Shown: positions 1 to 6,481, counted from the first letter of the stretch. The stretch is 10,213 nucleotides of DNA from Alphaproteobacteria bacterium (GCA_017308345.1 JAFKFE010000261.1:2535-12747); one strand, 5' to 3'. Numbers and translations are program-made. The notes: a model not told the origin generated them from the letters alone.

Positions 1-345
1 GGCCGGGACCAGTTCCGGGTACGCCTCGCGCACCGCACGCAGTCGGTCGGCCGGGGGCGTGTCCTTGGCGAACCGCGGCGGGCGCACCTGCGGCGCTCCG
101 GCGCCGGGCAGCCCGGACGGTAGCTCGAAGGGGCGGGGACCCTTTCCCGGCTCCGGCGGGGTCGGGGGAGCCATCTTCGGGGTGGAGTCCGGCGCGAGGA
201 TCGCGGCCGTCCGCGTGTCGAGTGCCGCGCTCGGGGCGGGAAGAAAACCGCTCGGCGAAGGGGACCGGCCCAGACAGCCGCTCAGCGCGACGGCGCCCGC
301 ACCGGCGAGACGAACGGCCCGTCGCACGAACTTCCGCTGCGCCAT
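1..345 (-). CDS. Proline-rich lipoprotein, N-terminal part, cut by window edge
   Basis: An open frame of 115 codons starts at ATG 345 and runs off the left edge without a stop. The start is supported by a purine-rich GGAGAGG just upstream. The protein opens with a basic stretch (MAQRKFVRRAVR), a short hydrophobic segment and a lipobox ALSGC with Cys24, so it is probably an exported, lipid-anchored protein. After the Cys it is rich in Pro, Ala and Gly, with DTRTAAI near residues 43-49 and AVREAYPEL near residues 105-113. The style, a lipoprotein signal followed by a long Pro-rich linker, reminds me of the N-termini of TolC-like outer-membrane proteins in Gemmata-type planctomycetes. That is a guess, because the diagnostic part lies outside the window. 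Composition and style differ from the alphaproteobacterial genes to the right, so it may not come from the same genome. The reading frame is well supported; the function is not known. Confidence 0.6.
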   Translation of the reverse strand, partial: MAQRKFVRRAVRLAGAGAVALSGCLGRSPSPSGFLPAPSAALDTRTAAILAPDSTPKMAPPTPPEPGKGPRPFELPSGLPGAGAPQVRPPRFAKDTPPADRLRAVREAYPELVPA

Positions 346-499
346 CGTCACCTCTCCGCGCGGCATGGCTCCGCGGGAGATGAATCGGGTTGCGCCGGTC
401 GCGACCTTTATTCAGAAGACGCGAATTTCATAGCTTGCACTGGTTGCGCAGATTATCACCTATCCTCCAACGCGCCCAGTAACGAGTAGGATCAGTGCC
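346..499. other. Non-coding stretch of the foreign segment, ending at the junction
   Basis: This is the upstream region of the lipoprotein gene at 1-345, read on the minus strand. It is less G+C-rich than its surroundings and shows no convincing gene. A TGATAAT-like box lies on the minus strand near 440-450, but I see no well-spaced -35 partner. A short hairpin-like CGCGG/CCGCG pair lies near 358-374, just ahead of the ribosome binding site. The right limit, near 499, is where the M16 reading frame stops resembling its family, so it is taken as the join between two unrelated sequences. Confidence 0.45.
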
Positions 500-818
500 C
501 GAGGTCGCCCGCGCCTTCGTCGAACAGGCCGGTCATCAGATTGACGAGGCCCTCCTTGCCGGCCGGATCCTGCGCGCTGCCGCCATCGAAGACGAAGCGG
601 ACGGCAATCAGCGGGATCGAATGATCTTCCACCAGCCATGCGGTGATGCCCTGCTTCGACTTCACCTCCTGGATGTTCATCTCCGCCCGGGCCGCAAGCG
701 CCGGCAGGAGCAGGAAGAACAGGGCGAAGCAAAGGGTGACAACGGCGCGATAGACGCGCCCTCCCTCTTCCCTTGCGGGAGACGGAATGCTGTCCGTACG
801 GCTAAGAACCATGCTCAT
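492..818 (-). pseudogene. Truncated M16-family peptidase-like protein (non-catalytic partner), first ~106 codons
   Basis: ATG 818 lies two bases after the stop of the upstream M16 gene and follows a GGGGAA ribosome binding site, so the two are translationally adjacent. The 108-residue product has a hydrophobic export signal at about residues 23-45 ending in AARA, then the first strands of an M16 domain (MNIQEVKSKQGITAWLVEDH, residues 47-66). Where the active partner has HFFEH this one reads GLVNLMTGLFDEGAGD (residues 90-105), so the zinc motif is absent. That is the usual pattern for the inactive half of paired M16 proteins. Such proteins are about 450 residues long. Here the frame ends in Leu-Gly-His-stop immediately after GAGD, where relatives as I recall them continue with an Asp-Ser-Asp run. 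The missing three quarters are replaced by unrelated DNA, so this is a broken gene or an assembly join. Confidence 0.8.
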
Positions 819-820
819 CG

Positions 821-2182
821 TCAATTCCCCGCCTGTTGCTGCGGCAAGAGATAGCCGGTGGTCGAACGATCGAGCACCAGGTAGCGGGCGGCGACCGCCT
901 TGACCTCGTCGGCGGTGACCTTGCGGATGCGGTCCGGCCATTCCTCGACATCCTTGACATTGCCTCCGGTGGCAAGCGTGGAGCCATACATGTTGGCCAT
1001 GTCGTCCTGCTTGTCGCGGGCAAAGATCATGGAGCGTACATAGCGGGTCTTGGCCCGATCCAGCTCATCGTCGCTCACCCCGTCCCTGACGATGCGGGCG
1101 ATCTCGGCATCGACCGCCGCCTCGACATCGGCAAGCCTGGCGTTGCCGCGCGGGGCGCCATAGACGGCGAAGTTGGTGTCATCCAGCATGGTGCCCTGGA
1201 AATAGGCCGCCGCGTCGGAGGCGATCCCCTGCTTGACGACGAGTTCCTGGTACAGCCGGCTGCGGTTGCCGCCGCCAAGGATCTCGGCCAGCAGGTCGAG
1301 CGCCTCGGCTTCTCCGGACTTGGCCGTGTGATAGGACGGGACCACCCATTGGGTCGAAAAGCTCGGCACCGAGACGCGCGCGTCGGTGAGCGTCACGGTG
1401 CGTTTGGTGTTCTGCTCCGGTTCGACCGGCCGGATGCGTGGCGGCAGGTCCGGGCCGCGCGCGACCTTGCCATAGGTGCGCTCGGCCATCGCCTTGACGG
1501 CATCCGGCTCGACGTCGCCCGCCACCACCAGCACCGCGTTGTTGGGCCGGTAGTAATTGTCGTAGAAGGCTTTCGCGTCCGGACGGTTCAACTGCTCCAT
1601 TTCCTGCATCCAGCCGATCACCGGGATGCGGTAGGGCTGGTTCTGCCAGAGCGTCGCATCGACCTCCTCGTCCAGCACCGCCTGCGGATTGCTGTCGATG
1701 CGCGAGCGGCGCTCCTCCAGGAGCACGTCGCGCTCGGTCTTGATGACATCGTCGGTCAGGACGAGGTTGCGCATGCGATCGGCCTCGAAGCCCATCATCT
1801 CCTCGAGGGCGGAAGGCGGCACCGTCTCGTGGAAGGCGGTATAGTCATAGGAGGTGAAGGCGTTGTTGGAGCCGCCGATCTCGGACACGGCGCGGTCGAA
1901 TTCGCCGGCGGCATGGTTGGTCGTGGCCTTGAACATCAGATGCTCGAAGAAATGCGCGATGCCGGATTTGCCGGGCGGCTCGTCGGCGCTGCCGATCTTG
2001 TACCAGACCATGTGGGTGACGATCGGCGCGCGATGATCCGGGATGACGACCACTTCCATGCCATTGTCGAGCAGGAAATCCTTGACCTCGCCGTCATCGG
2101 CCGCGCGGGCCGGAGCCGGCGCGGCGAGCGCCATGACGCCGAGAAGAAGCATCGCGCGCAGCCCGATCCCCATGGGTTTCAT
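821..2182 (-). CDS. M16 family zinc metallopeptidase, exported
   Basis: The product is 453 residues. ATG 2182 is chosen because GGAGAA lies six bases upstream and the protein then begins with a clean signal peptide (hydrophobic residues about 8-22, ending APARA-AD). The frame is open further upstream to 2314, but that extension is not signal-like and runs into a palindromic repeat. The zinc site is intact: H77-F-F-E80-H81 supplies two His ligands and the catalytic Glu, and E157 in ERDVLLEE fits the third ligand. The N-terminal M16 domain spans roughly residues 35-180 and the M16_C domain roughly 190-375. Members of this family (pitrilysin, mitochondrial processing peptidase, bacterial homologues) degrade or process peptides. 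The signal peptide puts this one in the periplasm. The next gene is the partner lacking the zinc motif, two bases downstream, and such pairs often form heterodimers. The family call is firm; the substrate is unknown. Confidence 0.93.
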   Translation of the reverse strand: MKPMGIGLRAMLLLGVMALAAPAPARAADDGEVKDFLLDNGMEVVVIPDHRAPIVTHMVWYKIGSADEPPGKSGIAHFFEHLMFKATTNHAAGEFDRAVSEIGGSNNAFTSYDYTAFHETVPPSALEEMMGFEADRMRNLVLTDDVIKTERDVLLEERRSRIDSNPQAVLDEEVDATLWQNQPYRIPVIGWMQEMEQLNRPDAKAFYDNYYRPNNAVLVVAGDVEPDAVKAMAERTYGKVARGPDLPPRIRPVEPEQNTKRTVTLTDARVSVPSFSTQWVVPSYHTAKSGEAEALDLLAEILGGGNRSRLYQELVVKQGIASDAAAYFQGTMLDDTNFAVYGAPRGNARLADVEAAVDAEIARIVRDGVSDDELDRAKTRYVRSMIFARDKQDDMANMYGSTLATGGNVKDVEEWPDRIRKVTADEVKAVAARYLVLDRSTTGYLLPQQQAGN

Positions 2183-2207
2183 CAAGTTCTCCGGTCCCGG
2201 TTGCACG

Positions 2208-2236
2208 ACGATAGGCAAGGTTCGCAGGCGAGGCAA
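2208..2236 (-). promoter_or_regulatory. Possible sigma-70-type promoter for the M16 gene pair
   Basis: On the minus strand TTGCCT (2236-2231) and TATCGT (2213-2208) are separated by exactly 17 bases. Each matches four of six consensus positions. Transcription would begin near 2201, giving a leader of about 20 bases that carries the GGAGAA ribosome binding site of the gene starting at 2182. Position and spacing are good but the boxes are weak, so this is a candidate only. Confidence 0.3.
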
Positions 2237-2270
2237 AGTGAATTGTTCGGCATTTTCGAGGCGCGGCCAA

Positions 2271-2317
2271 AGCATGATGCCGAAAAGTGTGAAGCGGTTT
2301 TCGGGCGGCATCATGCT
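2271..2317. repeat. Palindromic intergenic repeat, copy 1
   Basis: A 47-base imperfect inverted repeat begins AGCATGATGCC and ends GGCATCATGCT. Inside is AAAAGTGTGAAGCGGTTTT, where AAAA and TTTT also face each other. A second copy with the same core but different arms is at 9425-9473. Short palindromes with an AAAAGTG...CGGTTTT core recur between genes in Mesorhizobium and relatives, so this is probably one of a dispersed family. It lies upstream of the M16 gene and downstream of rsmD, and would fold into a hairpin in RNA. Confidence 0.7.
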
Positions 2318-2333
2318 TTATCTCTTTGATTTA

Positions 2334-2378
2334 GAGCCTGGTGATTTCGGGTCAAATCGACCTGAAATCACCAGGCTC
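2334..2378. repeat. Long near-perfect hairpin between rsmD and the M16 gene
   Basis: Two 20-base arms (2334-2353 starting GAGCCTGGTG, and 2359-2378 ending CACCAGGCTC) are complementary at 19 of 20 positions around a five-base AAATC loop. It begins 9 bases past the rsmD stop codon on the minus strand. Its position suits a transcription end or mRNA 3' stabiliser for the rluB-rsmD unit. There is no T-run after the stem in either direction, so it is not a textbook intrinsic terminator. It may instead be a dispersed palindromic repeat. Confidence 0.75.
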
Positions 2379-2387
2379 TCGGGCAAT

Positions 2388-2942
2388 CTAGGCGGCCTCG
2401 ATGAACCGAATGACCGTTTCGCCATAATTGCGCTCGTCCATCACGGAAAAACCAGCGCCCGGCTCGAAGGGCGCCGAGGCCGCCTCCTCGACGACGCAGA
2501 GCGCGCCGGGCAGAAGCCAGCCACCGGCCTTGGCCGAGCGCAGCGCGCGCTCGCCGAGCCCCTTGCCATAGGGCGGATCGGCGAAGATCAGGCCGAAGGG
2601 CGAGATCGTGCCGGCTTCGCCGAGATGCGTGGCGTCGCGGCGGAATATCTTGGTCCGGCCGGTGAGCCCGAAGGCTTCGACATTCTCACGGATCAGGCCG
2701 CGCCCCTCGGTCGATTCCTCGATGAAGACGCAGTAGGAGGCGCCGCGCGACAAAGCCTCCAGTCCGAGCGCGCCGGTGCCGGCGAAGAGATCGAGCACGC
2801 GAGCGGCCTCAAGCTTGTCGGCATGGCGATGCGCCAGGACGTTGAATACCGCCTCGCGGGTGCGATCGGTGGTCGGGCGGATGGCATTGCTTTTCGGCGT
2901 CGCCAGCGGCCGCCCGCGGAACTCACCGCCGACGATCCGCAT
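2388..2942 (-). CDS. rsmD: 16S rRNA (guanine-N2) methyltransferase RsmD
   Basis: The product is 184 residues, normal for RsmD, which transfers a methyl group from S-adenosylmethionine to N2 of G966 (E. coli numbering) of 16S rRNA in the small subunit. The start MRIVGGEFRGRPL is the family's characteristic N-terminus, and GAGGGG lies five bases ahead of ATG 2942. The SAM-binding glycine loop is VLDLFAGTGALGLEALSRGA (residues 49-68). The catalytic N6/N2-methyltransferase motif is DPPYGKG (residues 122-128). IRPTTDRTREAVFN (residues 21-34) is also typical. Its start overlaps the end of the rluB-like gene by 20 bases, so the two are almost certainly co-transcribed and translationally coupled. A strong hairpin follows the stop. 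The frame is open upstream to 3287, but there it only shadows the rluB-like gene and is not part of this protein. Confidence 0.95.
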   Translation of the reverse strand: MRIVGGEFRGRPLATPKSNAIRPTTDRTREAVFNVLAHRHADKLEAARVLDLFAGTGALGLEALSRGASYCVFIEESTEGRGLIRENVEAFGLTGRTKIFRRDATHLGEAGTISPFGLIFADPPYGKGLGERALRSAKAGGWLLPGALCVVEEAASAPFEPGAGFSVMDERNYGETVIRFIEAA

Positions 2943-4896
2943 TGCCGCCCCTCTTCGGACCACGCGGGCGATCGCCGCCATCGCCTTCGGGGCGCTCGCC
3001 GCGGGGCTTGCCGAACGGTTTCGCGCCCGGCTTGTCCTTGCCGCCCGGCTTGTAGGATGCCTTGCGCGCCTTCGCCTCGGCGGCCCTGGCGGCGTCGGCT
3101 TCCGCCCTGCCCTTGCCGATTGGCCGGGCGCCCGGCGCCATCCAGACATTGGCCTTGCGCTGGCCCGGCGGCTCGATCGGCCGCTGCTCGCGTTCGGATT
3201 TTTTCCCGCCGAAACGGGGCTTGTCGCCAAACCCACCGCGAGGCTTGTCGCCGAAACCGCGGTCGGATTTCGGGCCGCGCTCGCCAAACGCCCTGTCCGG
3301 TTTTGTCGAGAGCTTGCTCAGCGCCTCATCGCGGCTGTCTTCGCGGCGCTTGCGCGCCTTGATCAGACCGCCCTCGCCGATCGGCCGGCGGTCGCCGTCG
3401 CGCGTGAATTTCGGCCGATCGGCCTCGTCGCGGCGCGGTCCGCCGCCGCGCACGGGCTTGTTGGAAAACGGCTTCTGGATCTCGGCATCGAAATTGGCGC
3501 CGGATTCCTCGATCAGCCGTTCGCCAAGTTGCTCGCGCAGCACGCGGCCCTTGATCTCCAGCACATGGCCCTCGGGAAGGTCCTCGAGCTGGAACGGACC
3601 ATAGGAGATACGGATCAGCCGCGTCACGTCGAGGCCGAGCGCGCCGAGGATGTTCTTGACCTCCCGGTTCTTGCCTTCGCGCAGCCCGATGGTCAGCCAG
3701 GCATTGGTGCCCTGCTCGCGGTCGAGCGAGGCTTCGATGGAGCCGTAGAAGACACCATCGACGGCAATACCCTCGCGCAGGCCGGCGAGCGCGCTCTCCT
3801 CGACCTTGCCGTGGACGCGCACGCGGTAGCGCCGCAGCCAGCCGGTGGCCGGCAGTTCGAGCACGCGCGACAGCCCGCCGTCATTGGTGAGCAGCAGCAG
3901 GCCCTCGGTGTTGATGTCGAGCCGGCCGATCGTCATCAATCGGGGCAGATCGGACGGCAGCACGTCGAAGACGGTCTTGCGGCCTTCCGGATCGCGGTTG
4001 GTGGTGACGACCCCGGCCGGCTTGTGGAACAGGAAGAGACGCGTGCGCTCGATCGGCGGGATCTCGGTGCCGTCGAGATGGATGACGTCGTTGGCGCTGA
4101 CGTTGAAGGCTGGCGAGTCCAGCACCTTGCCGTTGACCTTGACGCGGCCGGCCGCGATCAGTTCCTCGGCGTCGCGGCGCGAGGCGATGCCGGCGCGCGC
4201 CAGCCGCTTAGCGATGCGCTCGCCGGCCTCGGACGCGGCATCCGAGGGACGCGGCCGCGGCTTGAAGCCGCCTTCCGGCTTTCCCGCGGCACCGCGCGGC
4301 GGACGATCGCTGAAATCACGCTTCGGCCGGTCGGCAAAGTCGCGCGCAGGGCGGTCGCCGAACGCAGGCCTGGAGCGATCGAAACGCCGTTCACCACGCT
4401 CACCCTCAGCGGCCACCGGCCGGTCACCGCGTGGCGCATAGGGCTTGCGGCCCTCGCGCTTGTCGAAAGGCTTGCCGTCACGCGGCGGGCCTTTGCGGAA
4501 AGGCCTGTCACCGCGCTCCCCGCCTTCACCCGTGTCACGCGGCTTGTAGCTGCGCTTGAAATCCCGGACCGGGCGCTCGCCTTCGGCGGCAATCGGCCGA
4601 TCTCCGCGCGGCGCGTAAGGCTTGCGGCCCTCACGCTTCTCGAAGGGCTTGCCTTCACGCGGCGGACCTTTGCGGAACGGCCTTTCGGCGCGCTCCGCGC
4701 CCTCACCCGCTTCGCGCGGCCCCACTTCACGCGGCTTATAACTGCCCTTGAAATCGCGCTTGCCTTCGGCAGCCATTGGCCGCTCACGTTTCGCGAACGG
4801 CTTCTTGGCGCCGTAGGCCGGCTTGCCGTCTCGCCGGCCAGCCGGCTTCGAGCCGCCCTTGCGCGGCCCGCGTGGAGATTTCTTGTCGTCGTCCAT
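2923..4896 (-). CDS. rluB: RluB-type 23S rRNA pseudouridine synthase with long disordered tails
   Basis: The product is 657 residues, against about 290 for E. coli RluB. The enzyme isomerises a uridine of 23S rRNA to pseudouridine (U2605 for E. coli RluB). An S4 RNA-binding domain (about residues 225-277, with AKRLARAGIASRRDAEELI) precedes the RsuA/RluB catalytic domain (about 285-455). The catalytic Asp is D327 in GRLDINTEGLLLLTNDG. Later family motifs GLREGKNREVKNIL and LIRISYGPF are present. Residues 1-222 and 465-657 are low-complexity, rich in Arg, Lys, Gly, Pro and Asp, and probably disordered and RNA-binding. The N-terminal tail holds a tandem repeat. ATG 4896 starts MDDDKKSPRGPRKGG and its ribosome binding site is weak. 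It overlaps rsmD and is divergent from tadA. The exact target (RluB, or another member of the RsuA/RluB/E/F family) is inferred from the family. Confidence 0.9.
   Translation of the reverse strand: MDDDKKSPRGPRKGGSKPAGRRDGKPAYGAKKPFAKRERPMAAEGKRDFKGSYKPREVGPREAGEGAERAERPFRKGPPREGKPFEKREGRKPYAPRGDRPIAAEGERPVRDFKRSYKPRDTGEGGERGDRPFRKGPPRDGKPFDKREGRKPYAPRGDRPVAAEGERGERRFDRSRPAFGDRPARDFADRPKRDFSDRPPRGAAGKPEGGFKPRPRPSDAASEAGERIAKRLARAGIASRRDAEELIAAGRVKVNGKVLDSPAFNVSANDVIHLDGTEIPPIERTRLFLFHKPAGVVTTNRDPEGRKTVFDVLPSDLPRLMTIGRLDINTEGLLLLTNDGGLSRVLELPATGWLRRYRVRVHGKVEESALAGLREGIAVDGVFYGSIEASLDREQGTNAWLTIGLREGKNREVKNILGALGLDVTRLIRISYGPFQLEDLPEGHVLEIKGRVLREQLGERLIEESGANFDAEIQKPFSNKPVRGGGPRRDEADRPKFTRDGDRRPIGEGGLIKARKRREDSRDEALSKLSTKPDRAFGERGPKSDRGFGDKPRGGFGDKPRFGGKKSEREQRPIEPPGQRKANVWMAPGARPIGKGRAEADAARAAEAKARKASYKPGGKDKPGAKPFGKPRGERPEGDGGDRPRGPKRGGNADRRR
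4423..4782 (-). repeat. Tandem coding repeat in the N-terminal tail of the RluB-like protein
   Basis: Two back-to-back units of 61 and 59 residues (39-99 and 100-158), plus the start of a third (159 to about 175), share the order RPxAAEG, RDFKxSYKPR, GEGxER, RPFRKGPPR, GKPFxKREGRKPYAPRGD. The second half of each unit is nearly identical (residues 72-99 and 131-158 differ mainly by Glu/Asp swaps), and the DNA is also clearly alike. This points to recent duplication within the gene. Confidence 0.85.
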
Positions 4897-5076
4897 TACT
4901 TTGCTCGTCTTCGCCTGCTACAGCGCCGCGCGCCCTTTCGGACGCAGAACGCAGGCAGTGGCATCTTGATTTTGCGCATCCAGCGGCGCGGTAAAAACCG
5001 ATTCCGGTTTTCAGGGTCTCGCGCTAGATAACAGGATCACTCTCGGGTGGCGAGGAGTAATCGGAATGGAAACCGC
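4897..5076. promoter_or_regulatory. Divergent intergenic region between rluB and tadA
   Basis: These 180 bases must hold promoters for both directions. A symmetric element AAAACCG-ATTC-CGGTTTT lies at 4994-5011 and could be an operator or a degenerate relative of the palindromic repeats elsewhere in the window. For tadA, TAGATA at 5025-5030 is a possible -10 box, with a poor -35 candidate (TTCCGG, 5002-5007) 17 bases upstream. No clear promoter was found for rluB. Confidence 0.35.
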
Positions 5077-5080
5077 TTGA
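5053..5080 (+). promoter_or_regulatory. Strong ribosome binding site and four-codon ORF ahead of tadA
   Basis: AGGAG at 5053-5057 is the best ribosome binding site near tadA, but the ATG it serves (5066) is out of frame with tadA. It reads only four codons, Met-Glu-Thr-Ala, before TGA at 5078-5080. That stop overlaps the in-frame TTG at 5077-5079, so ribosomes ending there could restart on tadA. Alternatively one base has been lost here and the ATG is the true start. Confidence 0.4.
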
Positions 5081-5529
5081 AACGACCGGATTTCATGGCC
5101 TTGGCGCTTGAAGAGGCCGAGGCGGCCGCCAGTCGCGGCGAAGTGCCGGTCGGCGCGGTGATCGTCAGCGGCAACACGGTGATCGCGAAAGCCGGCAACC
5201 GTACCCGCGAGCTTGCCGATCCGACGGCGCATGCCGAGATGCTGGCGATCCGCGAGGCCTGCCGAAAGCTCGCCAGCGAGCGCCTCACCGGCCACGACCT
5301 CTATGTGACGCTGGAGCCCTGCGCCATGTGCGCCGGCGCGATCTCCTTCGCCAGGCTGCGGCGGCTCTATTTCGGCGCCGCCGACGAGAAAGGCGGCGCG
5401 GTGGTCAACGGCACGCGCTTCTTCGCGTCGCCCATCTGTCACCACACGCCGGACGTCTATCCGGGAATCCGCGAAAGCGACGCCGCCCTCATCCTCAAGG
5501 ACTTCTTTCGGGAACGGCGAGAAACCTAG
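5077..5529 (+). CDS. tadA: tRNA-specific adenosine deaminase TadA
   Basis: TadA deaminates adenosine 34 of tRNA-Arg(ACG) to inosine, which lets one tRNA read several Arg codons. It is normally essential. The 150-residue product has the cytidine/deoxycytidylate deaminase-fold zinc site: H52-A-E54 in DPTAHAEMLAIR, where His is a zinc ligand and Glu the proton shuttle, and P81-C82-A-M-C85, where both Cys are ligands. VPVGAVIV (23-30), LYVTLEPCAMCAGAI (75-89) and the C-terminal LKDFFRERR fit the family. The start is uncertain. TTG 5077 gives MKRPDFMALALEEA, which lines up with the N-terminus of other rhizobial TadA proteins as I recall them. GTG 5047 would add ten residues with no ribosome binding site, and ATG 5095 would cut into the first helix region. 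The gene is divergent from rluB and converges on the lipoprotein gene, with a nine-base gap. Confidence 0.93.
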   Translation: MKRPDFMALALEEAEAAASRGEVPVGAVIVSGNTVIAKAGNRTRELADPTAHAEMLAIREACRKLASERLTGHDLYVTLEPCAMCAGAISFARLRRLYFGAADEKGGAVVNGTRFFASPICHHTPDVYPGIRESDAALILKDFFRERRET

Positions 5530-5539
5530 AGGCGCGCCT
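5530..5539. other. Ten-base palindrome between convergent stop codons
   Basis: AGGCGCGCCT is a perfect palindrome that fills the gap between the TAG of tadA (5527-5529) and the TAA of the lipoprotein gene (5541-5539). It is too short to be a convincing two-way terminator, and no longer stem or T-run is seen. Transcripts from the two sides may therefore run into each other. Confidence 0.3.
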
Positions 5540-6213
5540 TACAGGCCTAGCCAGTCGAACCAGCCGCCCTTCTTGCCCTCCGCCTGCGCCTTGAGACGGC
5601 GCTCCTTCTTGTACTCGTCCTCGCCGAGCTCGTTCTGCGGCGCGGTGTCGGCTGCCTGGCGATAGGCGAGCGGCGGCTCGCTCAGATATTTGCGGGTAGT
5701 CGGATCGCCCTGCTTCTGCTCGGCAAGCCGGCGCTGGATCTCGGCGGTGCGCGTAGCGCTGGAATCATCCGGCGACCAGCGCGGCGGGTGGCTGGAGCCC
5801 GATTCGGCCAATGCCTTCTTCACCGCCACGGGATCGGTCTGCACATCCTCGACCGCTTCCGGCTGGTAGTTCGGATCATTCTGGTGCGCGGTGGCATCGG
5901 CGCGGATGCGGGCGCGACGCGCCTCCGGCGATTCGGGCCAGTCGGCGCTCGCCGTCTCGATGCTCTGCTGCGGCGGCGGCAGGCTTTCCTTCTGTCCAGG
6001 CGCGGGCTTCACCAGGTCTGGGCGCGGCTTGTAGTCGATCGGGTCGCGACGCTTCGGCGTGATCGAGGCGGCGCCGGAAACATCGTCGAAAAGCTGCGCG
6101 GCGGCGGTCTTGTCGGTTCCGTAGGTGGGCGAACTCATGCAGCCCGACAGAGCGATGGCCGATACCACAAGCGGCGCCACCAGCGCGGCGCGCGCGAACG
6201 TTCTGTCGGTCAT
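5539..6213 (-). CDS. Uncharacterised lipoprotein
   Basis: The product is 224 residues from ATG 6213. That start is chosen because it begins a clear lipoprotein signal: a short basic segment (MTDRTFAR), a hydrophobic core at residues 9-22, and the lipobox LSGC with Cys25. The frame is open to 6342, but the extension spoils the signal. The mature part is hydrophilic, rich in Pro, Asp, Gln, Arg and Ala, with no membrane segment or catalytic motif that I recognise. Its middle (KKALAESGSSHPPRWSPDD, then AEIQRRLAEQK) looks partly helical, and it ends in a basic stretch then GGWFDWLGL. I do not recognise a named family. I recall similar hypothetical lipoproteins next to ileS in rhizobia. It would be anchored in the inner or outer membrane facing the periplasm. 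It follows ileS on the same strand after 268 bases and may have its own promoter. The function is unknown. Confidence 0.8.
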   Translation of the reverse strand: MTDRTFARAALVAPLVVSAIALSGCMSSPTYGTDKTAAAQLFDDVSGAASITPKRRDPIDYKPRPDLVKPAPGQKESLPPPQQSIETASADWPESPEARRARIRADATAHQNDPNYQPEAVEDVQTDPVAVKKALAESGSSHPPRWSPDDSSATRTAEIQRRLAEQKQGDPTTRKYLSEPPLAYRQAADTAPQNELGEDEYKKERRLKAQAEGKKGGWFDWLGL

Positions 6214-6294
6214 GCCAAAAAGTCCCACTCTAACAGCCTTTCGGTCGCCACCGGCCAAGGGCACGGTCCCCGTTCCCCGCATTTGCGATGGAAA

Positions 6295-6318
6295 TCCGGC
6301 GACAATTTGTCTGCCGGA
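6295..6318. promoter_or_regulatory. Dyad-symmetric site upstream of the lipoprotein gene
   Basis: TCCGGC-GACAA-T-TTGTC-T-GCCGGA is an inverted repeat with 11-base arms, one centre base and a single unpaired T. It lies about 80 bases upstream of ATG 6213. With a one-base centre it is better suited to binding a dimeric regulator than to forming an RNA hairpin. No regulator can be named from the sequence. Confidence 0.4.
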
Positions 6319-6438
6319 GTGTCGCGTGTTTACCTCAACCACTTATTAAGGGCAACGCATGGGCGGATATGGGCCGCCCGGCGTGGTACTTTTGCACCTG
6401 TTTGACGGCGCATGCCGTTCTCCCAAGATCGCCATGCA

Positions 6439-6460
6439 CCCTCGGGTCAAGCCCCGAGGG
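6439..6460 (-). terminator. Hairpin after ileS, possible terminator
   Basis: CCCTCGGG (6439-6446) and CCCGAGGG (6453-6460) form a perfect eight-base G+C-rich stem with a six-base loop, about 20 bases past the ileS stop codon. Flanking GCA/TGC bases could extend it imperfectly. No run of T follows on the minus strand, so it would be a Rho-assisted end or RNA-stabilising hairpin rather than a classic intrinsic terminator. A second G+C hairpin (GGGCGG/CCGCCC, arms 6361-6366 and 6374-6379) lies further along. I see no gene in the 268 bases between ileS and the lipoprotein gene. Confidence 0.45.
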
Positions 6461-6481
6461 CATGCTTTGGGCCGCATTCAC

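Noticed and set aside
59..433. Plus-strand open frame of 124 codons at the left edge
   Set aside because: It is antisense to the lipoprotein start, which has a ribosome binding site, a signal peptide and a lipobox; this frame has low-complexity sequence and no ribosome binding site.
836..2329. Plus-strand open frame of 497 codons opposite the M16 peptidase
   Set aside because: The minus strand carries the HFFEH zinc motif, signal peptide and ribosome binding site; the plus frame has none of these.
2943..3287. N-terminal extension of rsmD upstream of 2942
   Set aside because: The extension only reads the RluB-like gene in another frame; MRIVGGEF is the family's normal start and has its own ribosome binding site.
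2776..5031. Plus-strand open frame of 751 codons opposite the RluB-like gene
   Set aside because: It mirrors the G+C-rich, Arg/Gly-rich coding strand, has no recognisable domain, and the minus strand encodes clear S4 and pseudouridine synthase motifs.
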